From: an uncultured Lachnospiraceae bacterium
Lineage (GTDB): Bacteria; Bacillota; Clostridia; Lachnospirales; Lachnospiraceae
Assembly: GCA_948794795.1 (NCBI GenBank)
Contig: CAQGLR010000032.1
Span: 1-43,018, forward strand
Direction: 5' to 3'
Length of the DNA stretch: 43,018 nucleotides
Positions 35,390 through 42,833 of the stretch are shown here, one piece after another (the first letter of the stretch is position 1; each line of letters starts with the position of its first letter). The notes below the pieces were generated by a model. The model saw only the letters and a program-made list of their open reading frames with translations. It was not told the origin of the DNA and did not search any database. A program made the translations under genes and the position numbers.

Positions 35390-35418
35390 AGTATAAGTCT
35401 TAGTGTAAATGAAGTCAA
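35390..35418 (-). promoter_or_regulatory. Promoter of lipoprotein copy 2
   Basis: On the minus strand TTGACT and TATACT are separated by 17 bases, a good sigma-A pair, and the AGGAGG ribosome site follows closely, giving a very short leader. The matching region of copy 1 (33819-33830) has both boxes abutting. Confidence 0.6.
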
Positions 35419-35576
35419 ATATTTTTTTCTGTTCTTTTAATACACAAGTATCTTGCCAGGGTAATATAGTTTTTATGCAATTTGAAAAATGAGGGAAACT
35501 TAAAAATAACAATATAATAGAAAAATAGTTATGGTTATGGTATTATACCAGTAGTATATTTGATTAGAATGGAGAT

Positions 35577-35713
35577 AGATTGAAAAATCATTCTAAGGCT
35601 GTAAAAAACGCACCCAAAGAATGATTATAGTTTCAATCTTAGAAAAATGCAAAAGGCAGCATTTTTCTAAAGCAGGCTTGTCCTGCTATACTATTTGGGC
35701 CGTCAAAGCCGGC
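35577..35713 (+). ncRNA. Candidate structured leader RNA upstream of tatD
   Basis: Four consecutive inverted repeats can form. (1) AGATTGAAA/TTTCAATCT (35577-35585, 35631-35639), continued by AATCATTCT/AGAATGATT (35586-35594, 35618-35626) with a 4-base bulge. (2) A 12-base-pair stem, 35639-35650 with 35659-35670. (3) AGCAGG/CCTGCT (35671-35676, 35682-35687). (4) GCCG/CGGC (35699-35702, 35710-35713), just before the GGGGG ribosome site at 35716-35720. No known riboswitch class was recognised. The rest of 35396-35576 is AT-rich with no gene seen. Confidence 0.45.
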
Positions 35714-35726
35714 AAGGGGGATTATT

Positions 35727-36512
35727 ATGGATATTAAATATTATGATATTGGATTAAATTTATTCTGCAGGCAGTTTCCTGAACCAGATAAAATTATAGA
35801 GGATGCCTCTGCTAATGGTGTATGTTGTATACTTACTGGTACAGACCAGAAAGAAAATAAAAAGATAAATACATTTGTTAAAACACATAATGTTTATGGA
35901 ACAGCAGGAATACATCCTCACAATGCAGACAGTGCAAAACAGGAGGATTTTAATATTATTGAAGAAATGATACTGTCCAATAATAAAATAGTTGCAATAG
36001 GGGAGTGCGGGCTTGATTATGACAGGATGTTTTCTACAAAAGAGAACCAGATAAGATGTTTAGAGAAACATATTATCCTTGCTTCAAAATATAATAAACC
36101 GTTGTTTTTGCATGAGCGCAGTGCTTCTAGTGATTTTATACGCAGGTTTAAAAAACACCAGGATATATGCCAGAAATCTGTAGTGCACTGTTTTACAGGG
36201 GATAAGGAAACACTGGACAAATATTTGTCAATGGGATTTTCGATAGGTATTACAGGATGGATTTGTGACGACAGGCGGGCAAAGGAATTAAGGGAAGCTG
36301 TCCATATTATTCCCCTTGACAGGATTCTTGTAGAAACAGATGCACCATATCTTGTGCCAAGAAATGTTGAAGGTTTAAACAGGACAAATGTCCCACAGAA
36401 TATTGTATATGTAGTGAAAGAACTTGCAAAATATATGAAAGTACCAGAAGATGTACTTATAGAAAATGCAAGGAAGAATACTGAAAGAATATTTAACTTG
36501 CCATTTAGTTAA
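35727..36512 (+). CDS. tatD: TatD-family metal-dependent DNase
   Basis: The 261-residue protein follows TatD itself: YYDIGLNLFCRQF at the N-terminus, GTAGIHPH, the metal-site segment AIGECGLDYDR, PLFLHERSA, VVHCFTGDKE, GITGWICDDRR and VETDAPYLVPR. These supply the His, Glu and Asp ligands of the two-metal TIM-barrel site. Family members are 3'-5' exonucleases or related phosphoesterases linked to DNA repair and clearance. Length is normal. The start is set by AAGGGGGATTATT, immediately downstream of a hairpin-rich leader. The acetyltransferase gene follows after 35 bases and probably shares the transcript. Confidence 0.9.
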   Translation: MDIKYYDIGLNLFCRQFPEPDKIIEDASANGVCCILTGTDQKENKKINTFVKTHNVYGTAGIHPHNADSAKQEDFNIIEEMILSNNKIVAIGECGLDYDRMFSTKENQIRCLEKHIILASKYNKPLFLHERSASSDFIRRFKKHQDICQKSVVHCFTGDKETLDKYLSMGFSIGITGWICDDRRAKELREAVHIIPLDRILVETDAPYLVPRNVEGLNRTNVPQNIVYVVKELAKYMKVPEDVLIENARKNTERIFNLPFS

Positions 36513-36547
36513 ATAGGAATTTCCAGGTTTAAGAGAGGTGTATAACT

Positions 36548-37342
36548 ATGACAAATAAAAGGGTATTAGAAATTGCAATGAAACAGTCTGCTATAGAAAG
36601 CAGCTGTGACTGGCAGGACTTTAACTGCCATGAAAATAAAGTAGTAATTTCAAAGCAGGATAATAATGCAAGAAAATATTTAAAACTTCCATTTATTTGT
36701 GATTTAACATCATATGGGACAAATATTGTTGCTTCTGTTTCAGAAGGGCTTGAGGGGATTGTAAAAGATTATATTAACAGGTTTCCTATAGAACATTGTT
36801 TTGAAACACCAAACCTCCATTACCTGATGGAACGTATACGTCCATCAGGGTATGATGTCTGTTTTATGGCAGAATATTTTCTTCCAGATGTGGACAGGCT
36901 GCTTAAGGACGGGCTTGCATGGAAATTACAAGACCAATGTCCTTATGAAATACGTATAATAGAACCAGATGGTTTTAAAGAATTGTATACAGAACAATGG
37001 GGCAATGCACTTTGTAAAGAACGTAAAGAGCTTGATATGCTGGGAGCTGGTGCGTATGACGGGGAAAATCTTGTAGGGCTTGCTGGTGCATCTGCAGATT
37101 GTAAAAATATGTGGCAGATTGGAATTGATGTGCTTCCAGGATACCGCAGGCAGAAAATTGCATCTGCGCTTACAAGCAGGCTGGCCGTAGAAATTTTAAA
37201 CAGGGATATTGTGCCATTTTATTGTTGTGCGTGGTCTAATATTGGTTCAGCAAGGAATGCAGCTGCCAGTGGTTTCCGTCAGGCATGGGTACAGGTTACA
37301 GTAAAAGAAATAGAAGAAATTGCAGAAATGAACAGAGCATAA
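36548..37342 (+). CDS. GNAT-family N-acetyltransferase
   Basis: The 264-residue protein has a C-terminal GNAT fold (about 130-255): AGAYDGENLVGLAGAS, then WQIGIDVLPGYRRQKIASALT, where GYRRQKIA is the acetyl-CoA pyrophosphate-binding loop, and SNIGSARNAAASGFRQAW as the last motif. The N-terminal 120 residues (for example DWQDFNCHENKVVISK) form an accessory region found in a group of Firmicutes GNAT proteins; no substrate can be assigned. AAGAGAGGTGTATAACT precedes the start. It lies between tatD and a Cys-rich protein with short gaps, suggesting one operon. Confidence 0.82.
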   Translation: MTNKRVLEIAMKQSAIESSCDWQDFNCHENKVVISKQDNNARKYLKLPFICDLTSYGTNIVASVSEGLEGIVKDYINRFPIEHCFETPNLHYLMERIRPSGYDVCFMAEYFLPDVDRLLKDGLAWKLQDQCPYEIRIIEPDGFKELYTEQWGNALCKERKELDMLGAGAYDGENLVGLAGASADCKNMWQIGIDVLPGYRRQKIASALTSRLAVEILNRDIVPFYCCAWSNIGSARNAAASGFRQAWVQVTVKEIEEIAEMNRA

Positions 37343-37356
37343 AAGGGGGAAGATAT

Positions 37357-37845
37357 ATGGACTTGCCAGTTCCATCACATTTAAAAGGATTTCTGGTTCC
37401 AGAAGAGGAAGATAGCAGTGAATACGAGGTAACAGGGAATATATGCTGTACCTGTGGAAGCATGTATTTTGAAATATTAGAAAATAACAATAAACAGGTT
37501 GTAAAACTTATCTGCCGTAAGTGTAAGAAAGAGATACTTCTTTTTGATATTGCAAAACATGGATGGAATGGATTTGTATGTGATGGAATTATTGAGGAAA
37601 AATATCTTGATAGAAAGCTTCCATTACAGAAATACCATTGTCCTATATGTAAGGAATTTTATTTTAAAATTATTGTAACTATAACTTCACAAGGAAAACA
37701 GGATTTTATAGAAGAATGTCTTTCTTATGAAGAGGGCTTTTCTGCTAGTGACTGGGTAGATGCATTTGAGTCAATAAGTATTATTCCTGTCTGTGCTAAA
37801 TGTGGGTTTACAGAAGAAAGCTGGGCTGTTTTTGAAACTATGTAA
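37357..37845 (+). CDS. Hypothetical protein with paired zinc-ribbon-like cysteine motifs
   Basis: The 162-residue protein starts at ATG 37357 (AAAAGGGGGAAGATAT); an upstream in-frame ATG at 37285 would overlap the acetyltransferase gene and lacks a ribosome site. It has four CxxC-type pairs: CCTC (near residue 29), CRKC, CPIC and CAKC, spaced like two treble-clef or zinc-ribbon knuckles, separated by hydrophobic and acidic stretches. No family is recognised. It is 14 bases downstream of the GNAT gene and so probably co-transcribed. A metal-binding structural role is inferred. Confidence 0.7.
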   Translation: MDLPVPSHLKGFLVPEEEDSSEYEVTGNICCTCGSMYFEILENNNKQVVKLICRKCKKEILLFDIAKHGWNGFVCDGIIEEKYLDRKLPLQKYHCPICKEFYFKIIVTITSQGKQDFIEECLSYEEGFSASDWVDAFESISIIPVCAKCGFTEESWAVFETM

Positions 37846-37942
37846 TAAAAATTCACAACAAAAAAATGCCTGTCTGCAACATATTTTTATTGGTTTATTG
37901 TATATTTTCCGATATAACAGATAAATTATACTGCCAGTTATG

Positions 37943-37978
37943 TTTTTATAACATATTATATGATTTTTATAACATATT
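37943..37978 (+). repeat. Direct repeats with 21-base period upstream of the LytTR regulator
   Basis: TTTTTATAACATATT occurs perfectly at 37943-37957 and 37964-37978. LytTR-type regulators such as AgrA and ComE bind direct repeats two helical turns apart, often with a GTT core; here TATGTTAT lies on the minus strand of each copy. The second copy ends 20 bases before the regulator start codon, so autoregulation is suggested. Confidence 0.5.
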
Positions 37979-37998
37979 GGAATTAAGGAAGTGTAAAT

Positions 37999-38721
37999 AT
38001 GCACATTGGAATTTGTGATGACCAGCAGGCAGCAAGGGAGCTTGCAAAGTACAGAATAAGCAAAATATATCCAGATGGAATTATAACCTGTTATAAATCA
38101 GGTGAAGAATTACTTGGGGAAAAGAACCTTCCAGATATTTTGTTTCTTGATATATGTATGCCAGGAATAAATGGTATGGAAACTGCAAAAAAACTGCGTG
38201 ACAGGGATAAAAATATAATTATTATTTTTATAACAGCAGTAGAAGATTATGTGTTCCAGGCATTTGATGTAGGTGCATTCCATTACCTTGTCAAACCATT
38301 TACAGAAGAAAAATTTATAGAGGTACTGCGTAATTCAGCAGAACAGTTTGTATACCAGAAAAGGCTTGGAAGTATATATGTAGAGAAAGAAACACCAGAT
38401 ATTATAATAACTTCAAAAGGAAAACATATTACTGTTAAACCGGGTGATATAGTATATGCAGAAGTATTTAACCGGAAAGTAATTATCCATACACTGGATT
38501 CTGATATAGAATATTACGGGAAAATGAAAGAACTGGAGGCAAAGGCAGGAGAAGGGTTTTACCGTCCTCACAGGTCTTATCTTGTAAATTTCAGGTATAT
38601 TAAAAAATATGATGCCCAGGTAATATATCTGGAAAAGGGACAGGCACTTATGGCAAAGCAGAATTACCATGGATTTGTAAAACAATATTTGCGTTATAAC
38701 CAGAGGAAAGGAAAGCCGTAA
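37999..38721 (+). CDS. LytTR-family response regulator (AgrA/ComE type)
   Basis: The 240-residue protein has a receiver domain (about 1-120) with acidic pocket ICDDQ, phospho-acceptor Asp51 in FLDICMPG, and the conserved ITA and KPF motifs. A LytTR DNA-binding domain follows (about 140-235: YAEVFNRKVIIHT, FYRPHRSYLVNFRYIKKYD). Start follows TAAGGAAGTGTAAAT. The kinase gene begins on the base right after its stop codon, so the two form a cognate pair, likely translationally coupled. Such pairs often respond to peptides, but no peptide precursor or processing protease gene is visible nearby. Targets are unknown; perfect 15-base direct repeats upstream suggest self-control. Confidence 0.9.
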   Translation: MHIGICDDQQAARELAKYRISKIYPDGIITCYKSGEELLGEKNLPDILFLDICMPGINGMETAKKLRDRDKNIIIIFITAVEDYVFQAFDVGAFHYLVKPFTEEKFIEVLRNSAEQFVYQKRLGSIYVEKETPDIIITSKGKHITVKPGDIVYAEVFNRKVIIHTLDSDIEYYGKMKELEAKAGEGFYRPHRSYLVNFRYIKKYDAQVIYLEKGQALMAKQNYHGFVKQYLRYNQRKGKP

Positions 38722-40092
38722 ATGGGAGATATGGAAATATATTATCTGGTAGCGTCAAAGATATATATTTTTGCAATTATAATTGTTAATGGATATGTTT
38801 TATACCGTTTTATAATACCATTTATAATTAATAGAAAAGCAGCATTGACTATATGGGCAGTGTATTCTGGTACAATGCTGCTGCTTTACTGGATGCCGTT
38901 TTACATGGATAATTTTACAGCCTACAGTATAGGGATAATAGCTGCTTTTATTGTTATGTGTATATCAGACAGAAAGAATTACTGCCAGAAGATATATATA
39001 GCAGTAACATTTTTTTCGTTGCGGTATTTTTCATCATTTATAACAGAAATTACTAATTCTTTTATATATTATTTGATTGCAGATTATATATATATGAGCC
39101 AGCAAATGAGTTTTATTGTATATGTTATTAAATTATTTTTTGATATATTATTAGAACTGGTAATACAATATATTAGTGTGTGGTATATTTTAAAGTCATA
39201 TTCCTGTAAGTACCAGGATATAACATTTAAAGAGATGTTTATGCTGGTACTGCCATCTATAACAGGTCTTAGTGGTTACAAGATTATAAAGGATTACCAG
39301 GCTCTTTATGAAGTGGATGGATATGGGCCGTCTGTTGGAATATATAACAGTCTTGCGCTTTTGCATTATAGTATATCTATTATTACAATAGTAGTTATGA
39401 CAGTAATATTCCAGAGTATTAAGACAAAGAGGGAAGAAGAAACACAGAATAAGATTTTTGCAGCACAGACTGAAAGCATAAAGCGCCATATATGCCAGAT
39501 AGAAGAGCTTTACCAGGATATCCGCAGTATAAAACATGATATGGCAAACCATATTATGACATTAGAAAATCTTTATGCAGGAAACAAGCAGGAAGAAGCA
39601 AGGGCATATGTAGAAGATTTAAAGGAAGCATTTAGTGAAGTACAGCTTGAAATAAAAAGTGGTAATCCTGTAACTGATGTAATCCTGCAGGAGAGAAAGA
39701 ATGAGGCGGTGAAGAAAGGCATAGATTTTGAGTGCAGTTTCCATTATCCAGAAGGTTCAGGGATAAATGCATTTGATACCAGTATTATTCTTAATAATGC
39801 TTTACAAAATGCAGTTGAAAATGCAGGAAAATACCAGCCATCTTATATATCTGTTCTGTCTTACCGCAGGAAAAATGCTTATATGATAGAGGTTAGTAAT
39901 AGTTTTAAAGGAGAAATCCAGTTTAATCCAGAAACGGGACTGCCTTTTACTTCAAAGAAAGAAGCGGGCAGCCATGGTTATGGGCTTGCAAGTATACAGA
40001 AGATAGCTGGTAAATATTTTGGAGATATAGATATTGTACAGACAAATTCTGAGTTCCGTCTGGTTATTATGTTAATAATTAATACTGGTTGA
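38722..40092 (+). CDS. AgrC-like sensor histidine kinase (GHKL ATPase)
   Basis: The 456-residue protein has an N-terminal region of about six membrane segments (residues about 1-225, beginning VASKIYIFAIIIVNGYVLYRF), the topology of AgrC and VirS kinases. A coiled linker (KTKREEETQNKIF) leads to the phospho-acceptor SIKHDMANH (His272). The GHKL ATPase domain has the N-box NNALQNAVENA and the G-box SHGYGLASI. It should phosphorylate the regulator encoded immediately upstream. The signal is unknown. No dedicated ribosome site separates the genes beyond GAGGAAAGGAAAGCC inside the end of the regulator gene. Confidence 0.9.
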   Translation: MGDMEIYYLVASKIYIFAIIIVNGYVLYRFIIPFIINRKAALTIWAVYSGTMLLLYWMPFYMDNFTAYSIGIIAAFIVMCISDRKNYCQKIYIAVTFFSLRYFSSFITEITNSFIYYLIADYIYMSQQMSFIVYVIKLFFDILLELVIQYISVWYILKSYSCKYQDITFKEMFMLVLPSITGLSGYKIIKDYQALYEVDGYGPSVGIYNSLALLHYSISIITIVVMTVIFQSIKTKREEETQNKIFAAQTESIKRHICQIEELYQDIRSIKHDMANHIMTLENLYAGNKQEEARAYVEDLKEAFSEVQLEIKSGNPVTDVILQERKNEAVKKGIDFECSFHYPEGSGINAFDTSIILNNALQNAVENAGKYQPSYISVLSYRRKNAYMIEVSNSFKGEIQFNPETGLPFTSKKEAGSHGYGLASIQKIAGKYFGDIDIVQTNSEFRLVIMLIINTG

Positions 40093-40244
40093 TATAGTGC
40101 TGTGTTTACAACATAAAAAGCCTGTTTCACATCATAATGGTTCAGTGTGGTATATAAAGTTCCGAAAAATTAAGTGAGAAATGATATTACAATACCACAT
40201 GCCAGAATATGCATATGTGGCATTTAAGAAAGGGGACTAATATT

Positions 40245-41033
40245 ATGATGGTAACAAATAGTTTATCAGGAACAGGCGGCTTGCAGCCCAAGCTTCCTGG
40301 AATGAATGTGAAGATGGATTCTACAAGTAAGAATATCCAGAACCAGATAGCAAATGCACAAAAGAAACTCCAGGAACTTTCTTCCAATACTGAAATGGGT
40401 GTGGAAGAGAAGATGAAGAAAAGACAGGAGATACAACAGGAGATTACAAGCCTGCAGCAGCAGTTAAGACAGCACCAGATAATGCAGAGGAAAGAACAGC
40501 AGAAGGATGCGTCTGTAGATGATATGCTGCCTGCCAGGAGCAAGGACAAGAATACAGGCAAGGCAGGCAATAAAGGAAATGGATTGTCACAGGCAGGCAT
40601 GCAGGCTATGATATCAGCAGATTCTTCTGTAAAACAGGCAAAGGTGCAGGGAAGTACTGTTTCAAAGCTTGAAGGCAGGGCAGGTATACTTGAAGCAGAG
40701 ATTAAACAAGATACTGGCAAAACTGGTGTAGAAAAGAAACAGGAAGAACTGGCAGCTTTACAACAGAAAGCAATGGCAGCTTCTGCAGCACAGATGTCAT
40801 CACTTGCAGAAGCAGAAAAAGCAGCAGAAGAGGCAGATAAGGCAGAACAGGCAGCAAATGGTACAGATAATAAGGAAGATAAAGATAATAAAACAGATAA
40901 AGCACAAGAAGAAGGGGCAGTACCACAAGAAAATGCAAATCATGCAGAACCCGTACAGGCAGAGAGTGTACAAGAAGCCGCTATGGCAGGTGTAAAACCT
41001 GTAGCTTATGTACCAGTTGATATAAGCCTGTAA
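40245..41033 (+). CDS. FlxA-like coiled-coil protein
   Basis: The 262-residue protein starts at ATG 40245, 9 bases after AGGGG; the longer frame from 40209 lacks a ribosome site. Residues about 20-95 form a polar coiled coil (NIQNQIANAQKKLQELSS, KMKKRQEIQQEITSLQQQL) like the FlxA-like family common in Lachnospiraceae. The rest is low-complexity, rich in Ala, Lys, Glu and Gln (AEKAAEEADKAEQAANG), ending in VKPVAYVPVDISL. No signal peptide. FlxA was named for flagellar-type expression control in E. coli, but the function of these proteins is unknown. It follows the two-component genes by 150 bases and may be a separate unit. Confidence 0.65.
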   Translation: MMVTNSLSGTGGLQPKLPGMNVKMDSTSKNIQNQIANAQKKLQELSSNTEMGVEEKMKKRQEIQQEITSLQQQLRQHQIMQRKEQQKDASVDDMLPARSKDKNTGKAGNKGNGLSQAGMQAMISADSSVKQAKVQGSTVSKLEGRAGILEAEIKQDTGKTGVEKKQEELAALQQKAMAASAAQMSSLAEAEKAAEEADKAEQAANGTDNKEDKDNKTDKAQEEGAVPQENANHAEPVQAESVQEAAMAGVKPVAYVPVDISL

Positions 41034-41133
41034 CTATTGTACTGGCCAATATTTTTGGTAACACTTTGGACGGAAATATTCCAGCTAAAGCGTGTTTACG
41101 TTGGCATCAGGTAATTGTTGTGGGAATCAGGCC

Positions 41134-41334
41134 TTATATAATTGTACCAATTAATATATTGTAATACCGTAAAACCTCGTCCACGGCTTCCAGCTCTCCG
41201 CTGGTTGCCTGGACAGTAAAATGTTTTTATTTTTTCCGCTCCAGTCCGCTAAAATTCCGTTTAAGAGCTATATCAATTTCCGGGTTATCTACCAGGCTTG
41301 CTTCAACACAAAATGCAATCAGCTTTTTATCTGT
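41134..41334 (-). pseudogene. Decayed mobile-element gene remnants (helix-turn-helix/sigma-like)
   Basis: On the minus strand one frame encodes a start-less fragment with CVEASLVDNPEIDIALKR ending at TAA (41227-41229). After this stop the same frame continues as FTVQATSGELEAVDEVLRYY and stops at 41134. Both pieces look like parts of the adjacent small regulatory proteins found in Clostridia integrative elements. Nothing else is seen in 41034-41448, so this is probably the eroded end of an element. Confidence 0.4.
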
Positions 41335-41448
41335 CTATTTATCTATATTTCCCTTAAAGCAACTAATTTTACTGATACTGCCCAGAACACCGTACCAGAC
41401 ATTTATAGATAATTGTGTTTTAGGGACACAAAACAGACGGTCAGGGGT

Positions 41449-41625
41449 TTAGAATATATAAAAGCCTTCTTCTCCAAAATCGTCATCAAATGGGTCATTT
41501 TCATTTAAGAAATAATCCATATCGAGAAGGTCATCCCCGCTCATGCGGCGAATGTCCTTGGATGTCATGCCTCCGGGTGGATTATCCATATATTTTTTGC
41601 GTAGTTTCTCTGCGCTTGGGTTCAT
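41449..41625 (-). CDS. Small acidic mobile-element protein, unknown function
   Basis: A 58-residue product starts at ATG 41625 with AAGGAGGCTGTGATT upstream; a longer frame to 41763 lacks a ribosome site and runs through transposase remnants. It begins MNPSAEKLRKKYMDNPP, then GMTSKDIRRMS, and ends in a very acidic tail with DPFDDDFGEEGFYIF. The pattern is familiar from short uncharacterised proteins of integrative elements in gut Firmicutes, but no function is known. It lies between transposase remnants and regulator remnants in a stretch of higher GC than the flanking chromosome. Confidence 0.6.
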   Translation of the reverse strand: MNPSAEKLRKKYMDNPPGGMTSKDIRRMSGDDLLDMDYFLNENDPFDDDFGEEGFYIF

Positions 41626-41677
41626 AATCACAGCCTCCTTTGAAAGGAGTATACCACAGGAATGGGATTTAAGGAAG

Positions 41678-41824
41678 TCATGCAGACGACCTTCTTCCAC
41701 GGGAACGGGACATGGCTCTGTGAAGTTTTTTGTCAATCTCCCGGTGGCGTGCATAAATGCCACCGTAGCGGATCATTTTGAAATGCTTTTCCGGGATATG
41801 ACGGATGCCCGTGTTATAATAGGG
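41678..41824 (-). pseudogene. Fragment of an IS91-like transposase
   Basis: Within a longer minus-strand frame, the segment containing IRHIPEKHFKMIRYGGIYAR and HREIDKKLHRAMSR matches the C-terminal part of IS91-type transposases of Firmicutes (pattern PEK.FK.IRYYGIYARH). The rest of the enzyme is absent: upstream sequence is unrelated and AT-rich, and the fragment ends after a few residues. It is a relic, not a working transposase. Confidence 0.5.
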
Positions 41825-41829
41825 ACAAG

Positions 41830-42319
41830 TTAGAAGAAACCCAGTAAAGTCAAGGGGTTGAGCCTGATTTAGTCCTGTTTTTTTATCTGTAAAGAAATGC
41901 CAGTCTGTTTCCAGCGGGATAATCCAGTGGGATGCAGAAAAACCAGCCAAAAGGCCAGCCAGAAACAGAACAAACCACTGAAAAAACCAGTGGGTATATC
42001 TGGGAACGAGAAGATATCCTGTGTGAAAATAACTGAAAAAGCCGATTGAAAGACAGGAAATAGAAAGAAATTTTAAACTTGGAATGAAAAAAACATTCCA
42101 AAAAGTCAGTTTAAATGTCTGCCATAAGTAGGAAGCAGTTTTTCCATGCACAGAAAGTAATTTGAAAAAAACAGCCAGAAACAAAAAAAGCATTCCAGAA
42201 AGCCAGTTGGTTTTTCAGGCAGGGCTGGATATTGGCAAAAATGTAACTGGGAAAACCAGTCATAAATATAAAAGATATATTATATTTTCAGCCGGGAATA
42301 AAAAAGGTATGTTAAAAAT
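41830..42319. other. Gene-free, hairpin-containing leader of the mobilisation module
   Basis: About 490 bases without a credible gene on either strand; the hydrophobic minus-strand frame is probably chance. It contains small hairpins, for example CCACTG/CAGTGG (41975-41980, 41988-41993) and TTGGAATG/CATTCCAA (42079-42086, 42094-42101), and many scattered CCAG motifs. It precedes the probable oriT. Confidence 0.4.
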
Positions 42320-42364
42320 TTAGTCGGTTGTCGTATATACAGGGGTTTCAGGGGCATCCCATGA

Positions 42365-42399
42365 CAAGATGCAGGAGCTGTCGCTCCTGCGTATCTTGC
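42365..42399 (+). other. Probable origin of transfer (oriT)
   Basis: A hairpin with stem CAAGAT-GCAGGAGC (42365-42378) pairing with GCTCCTGC (42383-42390) and, past a 2-base bulge, ATCTTG (42393-42398) is immediately joined to TATCTTGC (42392-42399). That octamer differs by one base from the RP4/VirD2-type nick consensus YATCCTGY. The site lies about 100 bases upstream of mobC and the relaxase gene, the usual oriT place. The nick would be near 42398. Confidence 0.55.
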
Positions 42400-42500
42400 A
42401 AGTCCGCATAGAACTTTTGTGGGCAGCATAATCCAGGAAAAAGAGAAAAGATATGTAAAAGAAACCGGTAAAAAAGGAACAGAAAGGAAAGGCAGGATAA

Positions 42501-42833
42501 ATGGCAGACAGCATCCATTGTATCAAGAAAACACTACGTTTAAAACCAGCAGAAGCAGAAGTCCTTGCTTCTAAGGCGGCAGAAGCGGGCATGTGCGAAG
42601 CGGGTTATTTAAGGCTGCTGGTTACACAGAAACCATATGATTACCCTGAAACAAGAAGTCTGTTAAAGACATTAATCAATGAAGTCAACGCTGTGGGGAA
42701 TAATATAAACCAGATTACAAGAGCAAACAATTCTTATTTTTACAGCAGGGAAGATAAAGAATTACTTGCTGCTTATATGAAAAAAATCCAGCAGGCTGTG
42801 CAGGAGGTGGCGGAAAAGGTTGGCAGTCAGTAA
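42501..42833 (+). CDS. mobC: MobC-family relaxosome accessory protein
   Basis: The 110-residue protein has an N-terminal ribbon-helix-helix-like region (KKTLRLKPAEAEVLASKAAEAG) and the MobC core LLKTLINEVNAVGNNINQITRANN followed by a C-terminal helix (MKKIQQAVQEVAEKV). MobC proteins bind oriT and help the relaxase nick DNA during mobilisation. It starts after AAAGGAAAGGCAGGATAA, and the relaxase gene overlaps its 3' end by 14 bases. GC content is clearly higher than in the chromosomal genes to the left, consistent with acquisition. Confidence 0.85.
   Translation: MADSIHCIKKTLRLKPAEAEVLASKAAEAGMCEAGYLRLLVTQKPYDYPETRSLLKTLINEVNAVGNNINQITRANNSYFYSREDKELLAAYMKKIQQAVQEVAEKVGSQ

Larger units (their letters stand above)
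32308..35395. repeat. Tandem duplication carrying a lipoprotein gene (period about 1.56 kb)
   Basis: Two direct copies begin with the same hairpin (32308 and 33871, offset 1563 bases) and run through a lipoprotein gene and its ribosome site. The predicted proteins of 473 and 477 residues align along their whole length with small indels. Copy boundaries on the far side lie near 33830 and 35395 and are approximate. Confidence 0.85.

Noticed and set aside
41830..42193. Minus-strand hydrophobic frame leading into the transposase fragment
   Set aside because: Phe/Trp/Leu-rich translation of A-rich leader DNA with no ribosome site; only its last part resembles a transposase.
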